64,000 bases of DNA from Allonocardiopsis opalescens (GCF_003002095.1 NZ_PVZC01000001.1:620001-684000), one strand, 5' to 3'; shown: positions 12,800 through 22,527, numbered from the stretch's first letter. Made by a program: numbers and translations. The notes: a model not told the origin generated them from the sequence alone.

Positions 12800-13561
12800 A
12801 TGGGACTTCGCAAGCTCGCGTACCGTCTCTACGAGCGGCGTCTCGGCGGCACCCTCGGCGCGATGGAGACCCCCAGGCACGTCGGCGTCCTGCTCGACGG
12901 CAACCGGCGCTGGGCGCGCAGCGTCGGGCTCACCGACGTCAACACCGGCCACCAGCGCGGCGCCGACAAGATCTTCGAGCTGCTGCAGTGGTGCTCGGAG
13001 AGCGGCATCGAGGTGGTCACCCTCTGGCTGCTGTCCACCGACAACCTCAACCGCCCGGCCAAGGAGCTCGACCCCCTGCTGCGCATCATCGAGAACACCG
13101 TGCGGCGGCTGGTGGCGGGCGGCTGGCGGACCAACCCGGTGGGCGCGCTCGACCTGCTGCCCGACGGCACCGCCGCGATCCTGAAGGAGGCGGGGGAGGC
13201 CACATCCGGCAAGCCGGGGCTGATTGTGAACGTCGCCGTCGGGTATGGAGGTCGGCGTGAGATCGCGGATGCGGTGCGCTCGCTGCTCCTTGAGCACGCC
13301 TCCAAGGGCACACCGCTGGAGGAACTCGCCGAGACCCTCGACATCGAGCACATCGCCGAGCACCTCTACACCCGCGGCCAGCCTGATCCGGACCTGCTCA
13401 TCCGCACCTCGGGCGAACAGCGCCTGTCCGGCTTCATGCTGTGGCAGAGCGCCCACTCGGAGTTCCACTTCTGCGAGGTCTACTGGCCCGCCTTCCGCAA
13501 GGTGGACTTCCTGCGGGCGCTCCGCTCCTACGCGGCCCGGCACCGCCGCTACGGCACGTGA
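12800..13561 (+). CDS. Cis-prenyltransferase (short-chain Z-isoprenyl diphosphate synthase type)
   Basis: A 253-residue UppS-family enzyme. HVGVLLDGNRRWAR (catalytic D33, diphosphate-binding N and R), DPDLLIRTSGEQRLSGFMLWQSA and SEFHF are family signatures. It condenses isopentenyl diphosphate with an allylic diphosphate in the cytoplasm. The length, the N-terminal YRLYERRL segment and STDNLNRP in place of the usual ST(E)NW(K/S)RP block resemble Rv1086, the Z-farnesyl diphosphate synthase of M. tuberculosis, more than the long-chain UppS. I therefore favour a short-chain product feeding decaprenyl phosphate synthesis, but sequence alone does not settle chain length. ATG at 12800 follows a GAAAGG ribosome site. 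Confidence 0.9.
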   Translation: MGLRKLAYRLYERRLGGTLGAMETPRHVGVLLDGNRRWARSVGLTDVNTGHQRGADKIFELLQWCSESGIEVVTLWLLSTDNLNRPAKELDPLLRIIENTVRRLVAGGWRTNPVGALDLLPDGTAAILKEAGEATSGKPGLIVNVAVGYGGRREIADAVRSLLLEHASKGTPLEELAETLDIEHIAEHLYTRGQPDPDLLIRTSGEQRLSGFMLWQSAHSEFHFCEVYWPAFRKVDFLRALRSYAARHRRYGT

Positions 13562-13816
13562 CCTGCGGCCCGTGTTACCCGCCGTTAACGGCGTGGCGGG
13601 AGTTTCGGGCTTGTATGTCGCCGAATTTCGCGTAGCGTCGCAACCAGCGGGTGTCGTCCGTACACCCGTTCGGGAGGCCCCGACTCGTTTGCGCAGCCTG
13701 CGTTGCACCACTCGAGGAGGGTCGGTGCTCGGCCCTCATCACGGGGTCCGGACCCGGTCCTTCAAGGCCGCAAGGCCAGATGTGTGGGTCATGCGGCCGC
13801 CAGTCCCGCGAGTGCA

Positions 13817-13836
13817 GGGCGCCCTGCGGGGCGCCC
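13817..13836 (+). promoter_or_regulatory. Hairpin directly before the phoH ribosome site
   Basis: Perfect 8-bp self-complementary arms GGGCGCCC around a TGCG tetraloop. The hairpin is followed at once by the purine-rich ribosome site GGGGGAGAA and the GTG at 13849. It could set translation efficiency; it has no U-tract and is not placed as a terminator for the upstream gene, which ends 250 bases earlier. Confidence 0.4.
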
Positions 13837-13848
13837 GGGGGAGAACGA

Positions 13849-15210
13849 GTGACCAGTCCCTCCATCAGCCCATCCGTCGGTTCCGGCACCGGTGAGTCCG
13901 CATTCCGCACCGGAGACGGGGCCCGACGCACCTACGTGCTCGACACCAGCGTGCTGCTGGCCGACCCGTCGGCCTTCAGCCGCTTCGCCGAGCACGAGGT
14001 GGTCCTGCCCATCGTCGTCATCACCGAGCTGGAGAGCAAGCGGCACCACCCGGAGCTGGGCTACTTCGCCCGGCAGGCCCTCCGGCACCTTGACGACCTC
14101 CGCGTGCGGCACGGCAGCCTCGACGTGGAGATCCCGGTGGGCGAGCTCGGTGGATCGATCAGAGTCGAGCTGAACCACAGCGACCCCTCGATCCTGCCGG
14201 CCGGGTTCCGCACCGGAGACAACGACACCCGCATCCTGACGGTGGCGCGCACGCTCGCCGACGAGGGGCGCGAGGTGGTGCTGGTCAGCAAGGACCTCCC
14301 GCTGCGGATCAAGGCGTCCTCGATCGGGCTGAGCGCTGAGGAGTACCGCGCCGAACTGGCGCCGGAGTCCGGGTGGACCGGCATGGCCGAGCTGGACGTC
14401 CCCGCCGCCGCCGTCACAGAGCTGTTCGACAGCGGCACGGTCGAGCTGGAGGACGCCCGCGAACTGCCCTGCCACACCGGCCTGGTGCTGCTGTCGGAGG
14501 GAGGGAAGGCGCTGGGGCGGGTCACTCCCGACAAGCAGGTGCGGCTGGTCCGCGGCGACCGCGAGGTCTTCGGGCTGCGCGGGCGCAGCGCCGAGCAGCG
14601 CATCGCGCTCGACCTGCTGCTCGACCCCGACGTCGGCATCGTGTCGCTGGGCGGGCGGGCCGGCACCGGCAAGTCCGCGCTGGCGCTGTGCGCGGGCCTG
14701 GAGTCGGTGCTGGAGCGCCGCCAGCACCGCAAGGTGCTGGTCTTCCGGCCGCTGTACGCGGTCGGCGGCCAGGACCTCGGCTACCTCCCCGGCACCGAGA
14801 ACGAGAAGATGAGCCCCTGGTCGCAGGCGGTGCACGACACCCTGTCCGCGCTGACCACCCAGGACGTCATCGACGAGGTGGTGGACCGCGGCATGCTGGA
14901 GGTGCTGCCGCTCACCCACATCCGCGGCCGCTCGCTGCACGACTCCTTCGTGATCGTCGACGAGGCGCAGTCGCTGGAGCGCGGCGTGCTGCTGACGGTG
15001 CTGTCGCGGATCGGCACCGGCTCGCGCGTGGTGCTCACCCACGACGTCGCGCAGCGCGACAACCTGCGGGTGGGCCGGCACGACGGTGTGGTGGCGGTGG
15101 TGGAGAAGCTGAAGGGCCACCCGCTGTTCGCGCACGTCACCTTGACCCGGTCCGAGCGTTCGCCGATCGCGGCGCTCGTCACCGAGATGCTGGAGGACAT
15201 CGGCAGCTGA
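13849..15210 (+). CDS. PIN-PhoH fusion ATPase (PhoH2 type)
   Basis: A 453-residue protein. The PIN nuclease-like domain occupies about residues 25-170, with YVLDTSVLL (D32), [10 protein letters not shown] and DNDTRIL acidic positions. It is joined to a PhoH helicase/ATPase domain with Walker [12 protein letters not shown] (K275) and Walker [12 protein letters not shown]. PhoH2 proteins unwind and cleave RNA and are linked to toxin-antitoxin biology in mycobacteria. The GTG at 13849 has a good ribosome site and puts the N-terminus just ahead of the PIN domain; a longer reading to 13651 lacks one. A strong hairpin terminator follows the stop. Gene order after the cis-prenyltransferase is conserved in actinobacteria. 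Confidence 0.9.
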   Translation: MTSPSISPSVGSGTGESAFRTGDGARRTYVLDTSVLLADPSAFSRFAEHEVVLPIVVITELESKRHHPELGYFARQALRHLDDLRVRHGSLDVEIPVGELGGSIRVELNHSDPSILPAGFRTGDNDTRILTVARTLADEGREVVLVSKDLPLRIKASSIGLSAEEYRAELAPESGWTGMAELDVPAAAVTELFDSGTVELEDARELPCHTGLVLLSEGGKALGRVTPDKQVRLVRGDREVFGLRGRSAEQRIALDLLLDPDVGIVSLGGRAGTGKSALALCAGLESVLERRQHRKVLVFRPLYAVGGQDLGYLPGTENEKMSPWSQAVHDTLSALTTQDVIDEVVDRGMLEVLPLTHIRGRSLHDSFVIVDEAQSLERGVLLTVLSRIGTGSRVVLTHDVAQRDNLRVGRHDGVVAVVEKLKGHPLFAHVTLTRSERSPIAALVTEMLEDIGS

Positions 15211-15226
15211 CCTGCCGCCGCGCCTC

Positions 15227-15259
15227 GGCCGTCCCTCCGGGTTCACCGGGGGGACGGCC
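15227..15259 (+). terminator. Hairpin terminator after phoH
   Basis: A 14-bp stem (GGCCGTCCCTCCGG paired with CCGGGGGGACGGCC, one G-U pair) with the loop GTTCA, starting 17 bases after the stop codon. There is no U-run, as usual for actinobacterial terminators. Confidence 0.75.
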
Positions 15260-15368
15260 TGCGTTACCGGCCAGGTCGGGCATGCCGGTGAGGCTGATCT
15301 TGGCCGGCGCCGCGTCCCGCACACCCCGAGCGGCGCCGCAGGTCCCACCCCGTCCGCGAGGAGCGCCC

Positions 15369-16964
15369 ATGTCCGAGAGCCCGGCACCGGAAACCCCCGC
15401 CCAGGAGCCGCCGGCCCCGCCGCTGAGCCGCCGCACCGCGCTGCGCTACGGCGTGCTCGGGGCGGGCGCCGCCGTCACGGCCGGGCTGCTCGGCGCCGCG
15501 CCCGCGGGCGCGGCCGCCCCCGCGCTGGTGCACCGGGGCCGGCCCGAGCTGACCCACGGCATCCAGCTGGGCGACCCCCGCGCGGACGGCGCCGTGGTGT
15601 GGGCGCGTGCGGACCGGCCGGCCCGGATGGTGGTGGAGGTCTCCTCCCGGCCCGACTTCCGCGATGCGCGCCGCGTGCGCGGCCCGCTGCTCACCCCGGA
15701 GACCGACGGCACCGGGCGGCTGCGGCTGCGCGGGCTGCGGCCCGGCAGCCACGTCCACGTCCGGGTCACCGCGACCGACCCCGACGGGCGGCTGGCGAGC
15801 GCCCCGGTGACCGGCGGCTTCCGCACCGTCGGCCGGCGCGACATCCGCTTCCTGTGGTCGGGCGACGTGGCCGGGCAGGGCTTCGGGATCAACCCCGACC
15901 TGGGCGGGATGCCCATCTACCGCGCGATGGCGCGGCGCGAGCCCGACTTCTTCCTGCACAGCGGCGACACCGTCTACGCCGACGGGCCGCTGGTGGAGGC
16001 GCTGACCCTGCCCGATGGCCGCGTCTACCGCAACCTCGTCACCCCGGAGAAGCAGAAGGTCGCCGAGACGCTGGCCGAGTTCCGCGGCCAGTACGCCTAC
16101 AACCTGCTGGACGAGGGCGTGCGCGCCTTCGCCGCCCAGGTGCCGCAGATCGTGCAGTGGGACGACCACGAGGTCACCAACAACTGGTGGCCGGGCGAGG
16201 TGCTGACCGACGCCCGCTACACCGAGCGGCGGGTCGACGTGCTCGCCGCCCGCGCGCACCGGGCCTTCCACGAGTGGCAGCCGATCCGCCCCTCCGAGGC
16301 CGTCGACGGCCGGATCTACCGCAAGATCTCCTACGGGCCCGACCTGGACGTCTTCGTCATCGACATGCGCCCCTACCGCGAGCCCAACTCGGCGGGCACC
16401 TCCGGGTACGAGCGGGTGCTGGGCGACCGCCAGGCGCGCTGGCTGGCGCACGGCCTGGACCGCTCGCGCGCCACCTGGAAGATCGTCGCCTCCGACATGC
16501 CGATCGGGGTGGTCGTCCCCGACGGCGAGGTGATCGAGGGCGTCGCCAACGACCGCCCCGGCGCGCCGAACGGCCGCGAGGCCGAACTGGCGTGGGTGCT
16601 GCGCGAGATCCACCGGGCCCGGGTGCGCAACGTGGTCTGGCTGACCGCCGACGTGCACTACACCGCCGCCCACCACTACGCGCCCGAGCGCGCGTCCTTC
16701 CGCGACTTCAGCCCGTTCTGGGAGTTCGTGTCCGGCCCGCTGCACGCGGGCGCCTTCGGCCCGAACCGGCTCGACCCGACCTTCGGGCCGCGGGTGGAGT
16801 TCGTCAACGCCCCGCCCAACGCCGCCACCTCGCCGATGGACGGCTTCCAGCACTTCGGCGAGGTGAACATCGACGCCGGCAGCGGCGACCTGCGGGTCGA
16901 CCTGCGCGACATCGACGGCCGCTCGCTGTGGTCCACGACGCTGCGGCCTGAGGGCCGCCGCTAG
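15369..16964 (+). CDS. phoD: PhoD-family alkaline phosphatase/phosphodiesterase, Tat-exported
   Basis: A 531-residue secreted metallophosphoesterase. The N-terminus has a twin-arginine signal (SRRTALRYGVLGAG, hydrophobic core, then AAPAGAAA). Next come a fibronectin-like PhoD N-terminal domain (LTHGIQLGDPRADGAVVWARAD) and the catalytic domain with FFLHSGDTVYAD, QIVQWDDHEVTNNW and VVWLTADVHYTAAHHY, which supply the metal-binding Asp, Asn and His residues. PhoD enzymes release phosphate from mono- and diesters, including teichoic acids, outside the membrane. Start ATG at 15369 gives a complete Tat signal. It is a single-gene unit, bounded by strong hairpins on both sides. A PHO box could not be identified. 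Confidence 0.93.
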   Translation: MSESPAPETPAQEPPAPPLSRRTALRYGVLGAGAAVTAGLLGAAPAGAAAPALVHRGRPELTHGIQLGDPRADGAVVWARADRPARMVVEVSSRPDFRDARRVRGPLLTPETDGTGRLRLRGLRPGSHVHVRVTATDPDGRLASAPVTGGFRTVGRRDIRFLWSGDVAGQGFGINPDLGGMPIYRAMARREPDFFLHSGDTVYADGPLVEALTLPDGRVYRNLVTPEKQKVAETLAEFRGQYAYNLLDEGVRAFAAQVPQIVQWDDHEVTNNWWPGEVLTDARYTERRVDVLAARAHRAFHEWQPIRPSEAVDGRIYRKISYGPDLDVFVIDMRPYREPNSAGTSGYERVLGDRQARWLAHGLDRSRATWKIVASDMPIGVVVPDGEVIEGVANDRPGAPNGREAELAWVLREIHRARVRNVVWLTADVHYTAAHHYAPERASFRDFSPFWEFVSGPLHAGAFGPNRLDPTFGPRVEFVNAPPNAATSPMDGFQHFGEVNIDAGSGDLRVDLRDIDGRSLWSTTLRPEGRR

Positions 16965-16972
16965 CGGGTGCA

Positions 16973-17006
16973 GGGCGGCGCCGGCCCCCCTCGACCGGCG
17001 CCGCCC
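16973..17006. terminator. Bidirectional hairpin between convergent genes
   Basis: Perfect 12-bp arms (GGGCGGCGCCGG and CCGGCGCCGCCC) around a 10-base loop, midway between the stop of phoD and the stop of the convergent large membrane protein gene. It would serve both transcripts. Confidence 0.75.
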
Positions 17007-17011
17007 CGCTC

Positions 17012-20000
17012 TCAGCGCAGCGCCGCGATGCGCTCGCGCAGCCGCTTGAGCTGTCGCAGCCGCCGCTCGTAGGTGGCGCCGAGCACCAGCAGCACCGCCC
17101 CGGCAGCCGCCGCGGGGATCCACGGCGGGGCCGCGGCCGTCCACGCCACCAGCGGCGGCACCAGCTGGTGCGCGGCCGTCAGCGCCAGCACCCCGCCGCC
17201 CAGCAGCAGCGGCGCCTGCAACTGGGAGCGGGCCCCGAGCAGGGTCACCGCCAGGGCGGCGGCGCCGAGCAGCAGCGGCCGCAGCGGGCCCTCGTCGGCC
17301 AGCCCGACCATGGCCAGGCTCGGCAGCAGGGCGAGGCCCAGGCCGGGGCCGTAGCCGAGCCAGGAGTGCGGCCGCAGCGGGCGCGGCACACCGCGCCGGT
17401 GCAGGAAGCCGACCAGCAGCGCGAGCGCCGCCGGGGGCAGCGTGTACGGCTCGGGCACGGCCACCTCCAGGTGCGCCAGCCGCAGCCACAGCGCCACCAG
17501 CAGCAGCGCGGCGCCGACATAGCCGGCGGCGCGGCGGTCCTCGCGCAGCCCCGTCGCCAGCGCGATCACTCCGGCGACGGCGCAGGCCAGGCTGAACAGC
17601 TCCGGCCGGTCGAGCGTGGCGAGCGCCGCGAAGACGGCGAGGACGGCGGCGGCCGCCTCGACCGCGGGCACCGTGCGCTCGGGCAGGGCGGGCACCGCCG
17701 CCGCGCCCATCGCCGCGCCGGCGACGGCCAGCGCGGCGAAGGCGGCGAGCGGCGGCGGCGCCCCGGCCGCGAGCGCGCCCGCCACCGCCACCCCGCCGGC
17801 GACCAGCACCGCGGCGGCGGCCGCGCCCGCAGACAGGACGGTGTCCTGGGAGAGCACCGCCACCGCGATCGCCAGCGCGAACAGCGCCGCGAGCACCGTG
17901 ACGGTCGCCGAGGGCGCCGTCAGCGACCACGCGGCTGCCAGGCTCGCCGGGTAGAGCGCGGCCGCGCCCGCGATCCGCGCGGTGCGCGGATCGGCGGCCC
18001 GCACCGCGAGCGCGGCCGGGACCGCGCAGACCACCAGGCACCAGGCCAGCGCCGCCGGGTAGGGCAGCTCGGCGGCGGCGCCGTAGGGCAGCAGCAGGAA
18101 CGGCGCGAGGACGCCCGCGGCGGTGTGCACCCTGGCCCGTCCGGCCGGCCCGCCGGCGCCGCGCGCCAGCGCGAGCAGCGAGGCGCAGACCACCGTGGCC
18201 ACCGGCACGGCGCCGCCCGGGTGCGGCGACGGACCGCCGGGGGCGAGCGGCGTGGCGCCGCCGGAGGCGGGCAGCCCGCTCCAGGGGGCGGCGATCCAGC
18301 CGTAGGGCCCGGCGTACACGTACAGCAGCGGCAGCGCGACCAGGGCGGCGGCCAGGCCGAGCGCTGCCGTGCCCGCCAGCACCGCCGCCCGCGCCCACGG
18401 GCCGCGCGCACCCCAGGCGGCACCGACGAACACCGCGCCCGCGCAGGCCGCCACCAGGCTGAACGGCCCGTAGCCGAAGCCCGCCACCACCGACGCGAAC
18501 AGCACCAGCACGGCGGCGCCCGCCGCCATGCCGGTCGCCCGCGAGCCGAGCCGCCGCGCGGAGACCGGGACCCGCGCGGCCGCGAAGGCGGCCGCCGCCG
18601 CGGCCAGCGGCACGAAGGGCAGCCATGCCTCGGGCACCCCGGCGACCAGCGCGCCCACCGTCGCCGCCAGACCCGCCGTGAGCACCGCCCGGGCCGCCAG
18701 CGCGGCCGGGACCGGGGCGGGCGAGCGGCCGTCGCGCGCCAGCAGGGCGGCGGCCGCCACCCCGGCGGCGAGCACCGCCAGGACGAGCAGGGTGGCGACG
18801 CGGCCGGTCAGCGCCCAGGCGGCGACGGCCGCCCCGAGGTAGCCGCCGACGAGCGCCAGCACCCGCGCCGCGGTGCGATCGGCGGCCAGCGCCGACCACA
18901 GCGTCACCGCGACGGCGACGGCCGCCTGCACCGCCAGCGACAGCGCGTAGGGGCCGTCCAGGGCGACCAGCGCCACCGGCACCACCAGCACGGCCAGGCC
19001 CGTGCCGCCGACCACGGCGGCCGCTCCGCGCCGCAGCGGCAGCACGGCGCCGGCCGCCACGGCGGTGGCCCCGGCCAGCACCGGCAGCAGCAGCGGCGAG
19101 GGCGCGACGAAGCCCAGCGGCGGCAGCGCCGCCGCCGTGCCGCCCGGCGGTCCCGACCACGGCGCGAACAGCCAGGCGAACGGGCCGACCAGCACCGCCG
19201 CCAGCTGGTCGAGCAGCAGCAGCGGCGCCGCGGCGGCACCGAGCGCCGCGGCCAGGGACAGCCCCCGGGCCGCCGGGGCGGCACCGGGCGCCTCGGCGCC
19301 GAGCGGCCGCCACGCGGCCAGCGCGGCCAGGGCCGCCCCGCACACCAGGGCGAGCGCGGTGGCGTCGCGGTACGGCACCGTCATCAGCACCCCCACCCCG
19401 ACCAGCACGGCCGCCGCCGCGAGGACGGCGACGCCTTGGCGGCGGCGGAGTACGGCGCGGGGGGTCTCGGTGGCGGGTGTCTGGTCGTGCGGTGGTTCGG
19501 TTCGAGGGCTCGCCGCCGGGGCGGCTGCGGCGGGCTTCGGGTCCTGTGGTGAACCGGCCTGCGGAGCGGTCGTCGTCCGGGTCGCCCGGGACGCCTGGTC
19601 CTGTCGCTCGTCCGCGGGGTCGGCCTGGGCGCGGCCGATGCGCCCGGCCGCCCAGTGCGCGGCCGCGAGTCCGGCGACCGCGACGGCGGCGGTGCCGATG
19701 ACGGCGAAGGCGGCGAGCGCGGGCGGCAGCCCGGCCCGCAGCGCCAGGCAGGCGGCGAGCGCCCCGGCGGCCGGCACCGCCACGCCGGCCGCCGCGCACC
19801 GCGCCGGGCCGCTGCCGGCCCGTCCAGGGGCGAGCGCGCACCCGGCGGTGACCGCGAGCAGCGCGGCCGCGAGGGCCGTACTGGCCGAAGGATCGGCCAG
19901 CGCGACGCAGCAGGCGGCGGCGGTGCAGCCCAGCGCGGCGGCCGCCGCCGCGACGCCCAGCCGCTCCCCGGCCAGGCTCGCGGCCGGCCAGGCGGCCACC

Positions 20001-22195
20001 GCCAGCAGCGCCGCCGCGAGCAGCAGGGCCCGGTAGTCCCCGGCCAGCGATATCCCGGCCAGCGCCGTCAGCGCCCCGCCGAGCAGCCAGACGCGGTGCG
20101 CGTACCTGGGCGCCCAGCGTCCCAGCGCCAGACCGCCGCCCGCGACCGAGGCGGCCAGCGCGGCCGCCAGGGCGGCCCGCCAGTCCGTGCCCAGCCCCAA
20201 CAGGTCGGGAACGGCGGCGGGCATCCCGGCCCAGGGGACCGCCGCCGGGAGCAGGTAGACGGCGGGCAGCCCGAGCAGCAGCGGCAGCGCGGTGAGCGCC
20301 GACAGGCCGACGACCGCGAGCGCGGCGGCGGTGCCCGCCCCCCGGCGCCCGGCCGGCCCGAAGCGCCCGAAGGCCGCCGCGACCGGCCCGCACGCCGCCA
20401 GGGCCAGCACCGGACCGATACCGGGACCGGCCCACCCGGCGACCAGCGCCACCACCGCGGCCGTGCCCGCCGGCACGGCCGCGGCGGATCCGACGACCCG
20501 CTCCGCCGCCGGGGGCAGCAGGTCGTAGCGGGCCCGCGCCGCCACCGCGAGCAGCACCGCCGCCAGCAGCCAAGCGGGACCGGCCCACGCGCCGCCCGGC
20601 GCGGTGGCGACGGCGACCGTCCCCACCAGGGCCAGCAGCGCGGCACTCGCCCAGGCCGACGCGCCCAGCACTGCCGCCAGGAGACCGATGGAGCCGAGGG
20701 CGGACGGCGCAGCGTCCGGAGCGGCCATCGCGGGGGTCGGCACGCCGGGTGCCGCCGGTGCGCCGGCGCCGTACGCGCCGCCGGGCGGTGCGGTGGCAGC
20801 GGCGCCGGTGGCGTCCGCTACGGATCTCGGCCGCTCGGCGGGCCGGTGCGCCGGACTGGAGCCGGTCCCGACACCCGCGCCGTGCGTCCGGGAGCGCGCC
20901 GTCGGGCCGTTGGCGGCGGGCGTGTCGTCGGGCGTGGCCGTCGCGGCGGCCGGAGAGGCGGTGCCGCCAGGGCCGGCCGGCCGTCCGGTGGGACCGGGGC
21001 GGTCCGTGCGGGCGGACCCGTCGGGCCTCGGCGCGGGTCGGGCGCCGCCGGGGCCCGCAGCGTCGGTCGCGCCGACGCGGATGCCGAACAGGGCGAGCAG
21101 GTCGGCAGCGGTCTCGGCGGTCGCGGTGACGGCGGCCGCCAGCGGTCCGGCGGGGCCGGCGGCCGCGCGGGCGGATCTCCGTGCCGCCCGGGCGGCCACG
21201 ACCGCGTCCAGTACCGCGGTGGCGGCCAGGGCGAGGGCGAAGGCGGCCGCGCTGGGCCGTTCGAAGGCGAGCAGGAGCGCGGGGAGCTGCGCCAGGAGCA
21301 GGGCGGCGATCCGGGGGCCGCGCAGCGGGACCAGGGCCGGGTAGCAGGCCCAGCCGGCGGCGACGGCCGCGGCGACTCCGGCGGCGTAGGGGAGCGGGGG
21401 CACGTTCAGGTCGAAGACGGCCCAGACGGCGTAGGCGTCCAGCAGGACCAGCAGCAGGGCCAGCGCGGCGACGGCCTCGGCGGTGGCGGTCAGGCCGCGG
21501 CGGTGCAGCGGGAGCGGGAGGAAGCCGACCAGGAGGGTGAGTCCGCCCAGGACGGCGGCGCGGGCGCCGATGCCGAGCTGGCCCCAGCTGACCACCGTGA
21601 AGACGACGGCCGCGACGGCGAGCAGCGCGCCGCCGAGCATGAGCAGCAGGTTGCGGACCGAGTGGCGGCTCAGCTCGAAGCGCGGGGCCGCCGCCTCGGA
21701 CGGGCGAGCGGCCGCGTTCGCGCCGGGTGCGCCGGTCCCGACCGCCGCCGCGTCGGCCGGGTGGGCTCCGCTGCCCGCGCGGGGCCGGCTGTGCGTCCGG
21801 GCCTCGCCGCCCGCGTGGGCCGGGACGGCCGTGCCGGGCGTGCGGGGCGCCTCCCCCGTCCCGTGCCCGTCCCCCGCCCCGGCCGCGGCCGGGGTGTCGC
21901 CAAGGTCACGTCCGGGGGTCCGGGCACCGGCACCGGGCGGGGCGGTGGCCGGATGCGGCCGGGCGGCGGTGCGCTCGCGGCGGAGCAGTGCGAGCAGGTG
22001 GACGCGTTCGGCCTCCAGCCGGTGGGCGTGGCGGCCCAGGCGGTCCAGCTCCTGGTCCACGGCCCACAGCCGCTCGGCCCAGGGGCCGCGCAGCGGGAGC
22101 CGGCAGGACGGGCAGGCCGGGGTGCCGACCGCCACGGCGGCACCGCAGTCGGGGCAGGCCACCCCGGGTGCCGGGGGGAGGGTGTCGTACCGCAT
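17012..22195 (-). CDS. Giant polytopic membrane protein with N-terminal zinc ribbon (SCO7613-like)
   Basis: A 1727-residue protein. Residues 14-31 are a four-cysteine zinc ribbon (CPDC and CPSC). A coiled-coil-like segment follows (ELDRLGRHAHRLEAERVHLLALLRRERTA), then a Pro/Ala-rich linker, and after that about 1500 residues of near-continuous Ala/Leu/Val/Gly hydrophobic segments, consistent with several dozen transmembrane helices in repeated blocks. A charged, proline-rich loop interrupts them midway. The protein ends in a basic helix (YERRLRQLKRLRERIAALR). It resembles the actinobacterial family annotated with an SCO7613 C-terminal domain; no function is known. The ATG at 22195 is preferred to a TTG at 22246. 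The 25 percent or more alanine content makes exact helix counts unreliable by eye. Confidence 0.8.
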   Translation of the reverse strand: MRYDTLPPAPGVACPDCGAAVAVGTPACPSCRLPLRGPWAERLWAVDQELDRLGRHAHRLEAERVHLLALLRRERTAARPHPATAPPGAGARTPGRDLGDTPAAAGAGDGHGTGEAPRTPGTAVPAHAGGEARTHSRPRAGSGAHPADAAAVGTGAPGANAAARPSEAAAPRFELSRHSVRNLLLMLGGALLAVAAVVFTVVSWGQLGIGARAAVLGGLTLLVGFLPLPLHRRGLTATAEAVAALALLLVLLDAYAVWAVFDLNVPPLPYAAGVAAAVAAGWACYPALVPLRGPRIAALLLAQLPALLLAFERPSAAAFALALAATAVLDAVVAARAARRSARAAAGPAGPLAAAVTATAETAADLLALFGIRVGATDAAGPGGARPAPRPDGSARTDRPGPTGRPAGPGGTASPAAATATPDDTPAANGPTARSRTHGAGVGTGSSPAHRPAERPRSVADATGAAATAPPGGAYGAGAPAAPGVPTPAMAAPDAAPSALGSIGLLAAVLGASAWASAALLALVGTVAVATAPGGAWAGPAWLLAAVLLAVAARARYDLLPPAAERVVGSAAAVPAGTAAVVALVAGWAGPGIGPVLALAACGPVAAAFGRFGPAGRRGAGTAAALAVVGLSALTALPLLLGLPAVYLLPAAVPWAGMPAAVPDLLGLGTDWRAALAAALAASVAGGGLALGRWAPRYAHRVWLLGGALTALAGISLAGDYRALLLAAALLAVAAWPAASLAGERLGVAAAAAALGCTAAACCVALADPSASTALAAALLAVTAGCALAPGRAGSGPARCAAAGVAVPAAGALAACLALRAGLPPALAAFAVIGTAAVAVAGLAAAHWAAGRIGRAQADPADERQDQASRATRTTTAPQAGSPQDPKPAAAAPAASPRTEPPHDQTPATETPRAVLRRRQGVAVLAAAAVLVGVGVLMTVPYRDATALALVCGAALAALAAWRPLGAEAPGAAPAARGLSLAAALGAAAAPLLLLDQLAAVLVGPFAWLFAPWSGPPGGTAAALPPLGFVAPSPLLLPVLAGATAVAAGAVLPLRRGAAAVVGGTGLAVLVVPVALVALDGPYALSLAVQAAVAVAVTLWSALAADRTAARVLALVGGYLGAAVAAWALTGRVATLLVLAVLAAGVAAAALLARDGRSPAPVPAALAARAVLTAGLAATVGALVAGVPEAWLPFVPLAAAAAAFAAARVPVSARRLGSRATGMAAGAAVLVLFASVVAGFGYGPFSLVAACAGAVFVGAAWGARGPWARAAVLAGTAALGLAAALVALPLLYVYAGPYGWIAAPWSGLPASGGATPLAPGGPSPHPGGAVPVATVVCASLLALARGAGGPAGRARVHTAAGVLAPFLLLPYGAAAELPYPAALAWCLVVCAVPAALAVRAADPRTARIAGAAALYPASLAAAWSLTAPSATVTVLAALFALAIAVAVLSQDTVLSAGAAAAAVLVAGGVAVAGALAAGAPPPLAAFAALAVAGAAMGAAAVPALPERTVPAVEAAAAVLAVFAALATLDRPELFSLACAVAGVIALATGLREDRRAAGYVGAALLLVALWLRLAHLEVAVPEPYTLPPAALALLVGFLHRRGVPRPLRPHSWLGYGPGLGLALLPSLAMVGLADEGPLRPLLLGAAALAVTLLGARSQLQAPLLLGGGVLALTAAHQLVPPLVAWTAAAPPWIPAAAAGAVLLVLGATYERRLRQLKRLRERIAALR

Positions 22196-22527
22196 GCGAC
22201 GAGCCTGTACGCGCCGGGCGGCGCGCCCCAGCGGAGGCGTACTCAAGCCCCGTACTCAATCGCCGTGAGTACCGGGCGTTCTGTGCACGAACCAACACAT
22301 TTCGCTGTTTTGTTGGGCCTATTGGTCACGGTCTGATATACACGGACGAGCTGAACCGGCACCCATGGGTGCGCGACCCTCGCCTCAGGCGATCGGCTGC
22401 CCTGTCCCGCAGCGCGGTCCGCGCCCCCGTCCCGGCTCCGGCGTCCGGTGCGGCCTTGGACGGCCCCCCGACGCCCCACCCCGTAGCAGAGCAGGGGACG
22501 GAGCGAACTCACCTGTCGCCGTCGAAA
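22196..22527 (+). promoter_or_regulatory. Promoter and long leader of the transglycosylase-like gene
   Basis: A gene-free stretch with a less GC-rich patch at 22280-22345. A plausible sigma-70-type promoter is TTGGGC (22313-22318) and TATACA (22337-22342) with an 18-base spacer, pointing right. It would give an untranslated leader of about 180 bases before the GTG at 22528. The leader is C-rich and could fold, but I found no match to the c-di-AMP riboswitch core that precedes many actinobacterial cell-wall hydrolase genes. Confidence 0.45.

Noticed and set aside
15264-20588. A 1774-codon minus-strand reading frame spanning the phoD region and the giant membrane protein gene
   Set aside because: It is Gly/Arg/Ala low-complexity sequence in the wrong frame of two well-supported genes; extreme GC removes stop codons from shadow frames.
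22343-22527. A c-di-AMP (ydaO-type) riboswitch in the leader of the transglycosylase-like gene
   Set aside because: The context would fit, but I could not find the conserved core elements; the leader is only a generic C-rich stretch.
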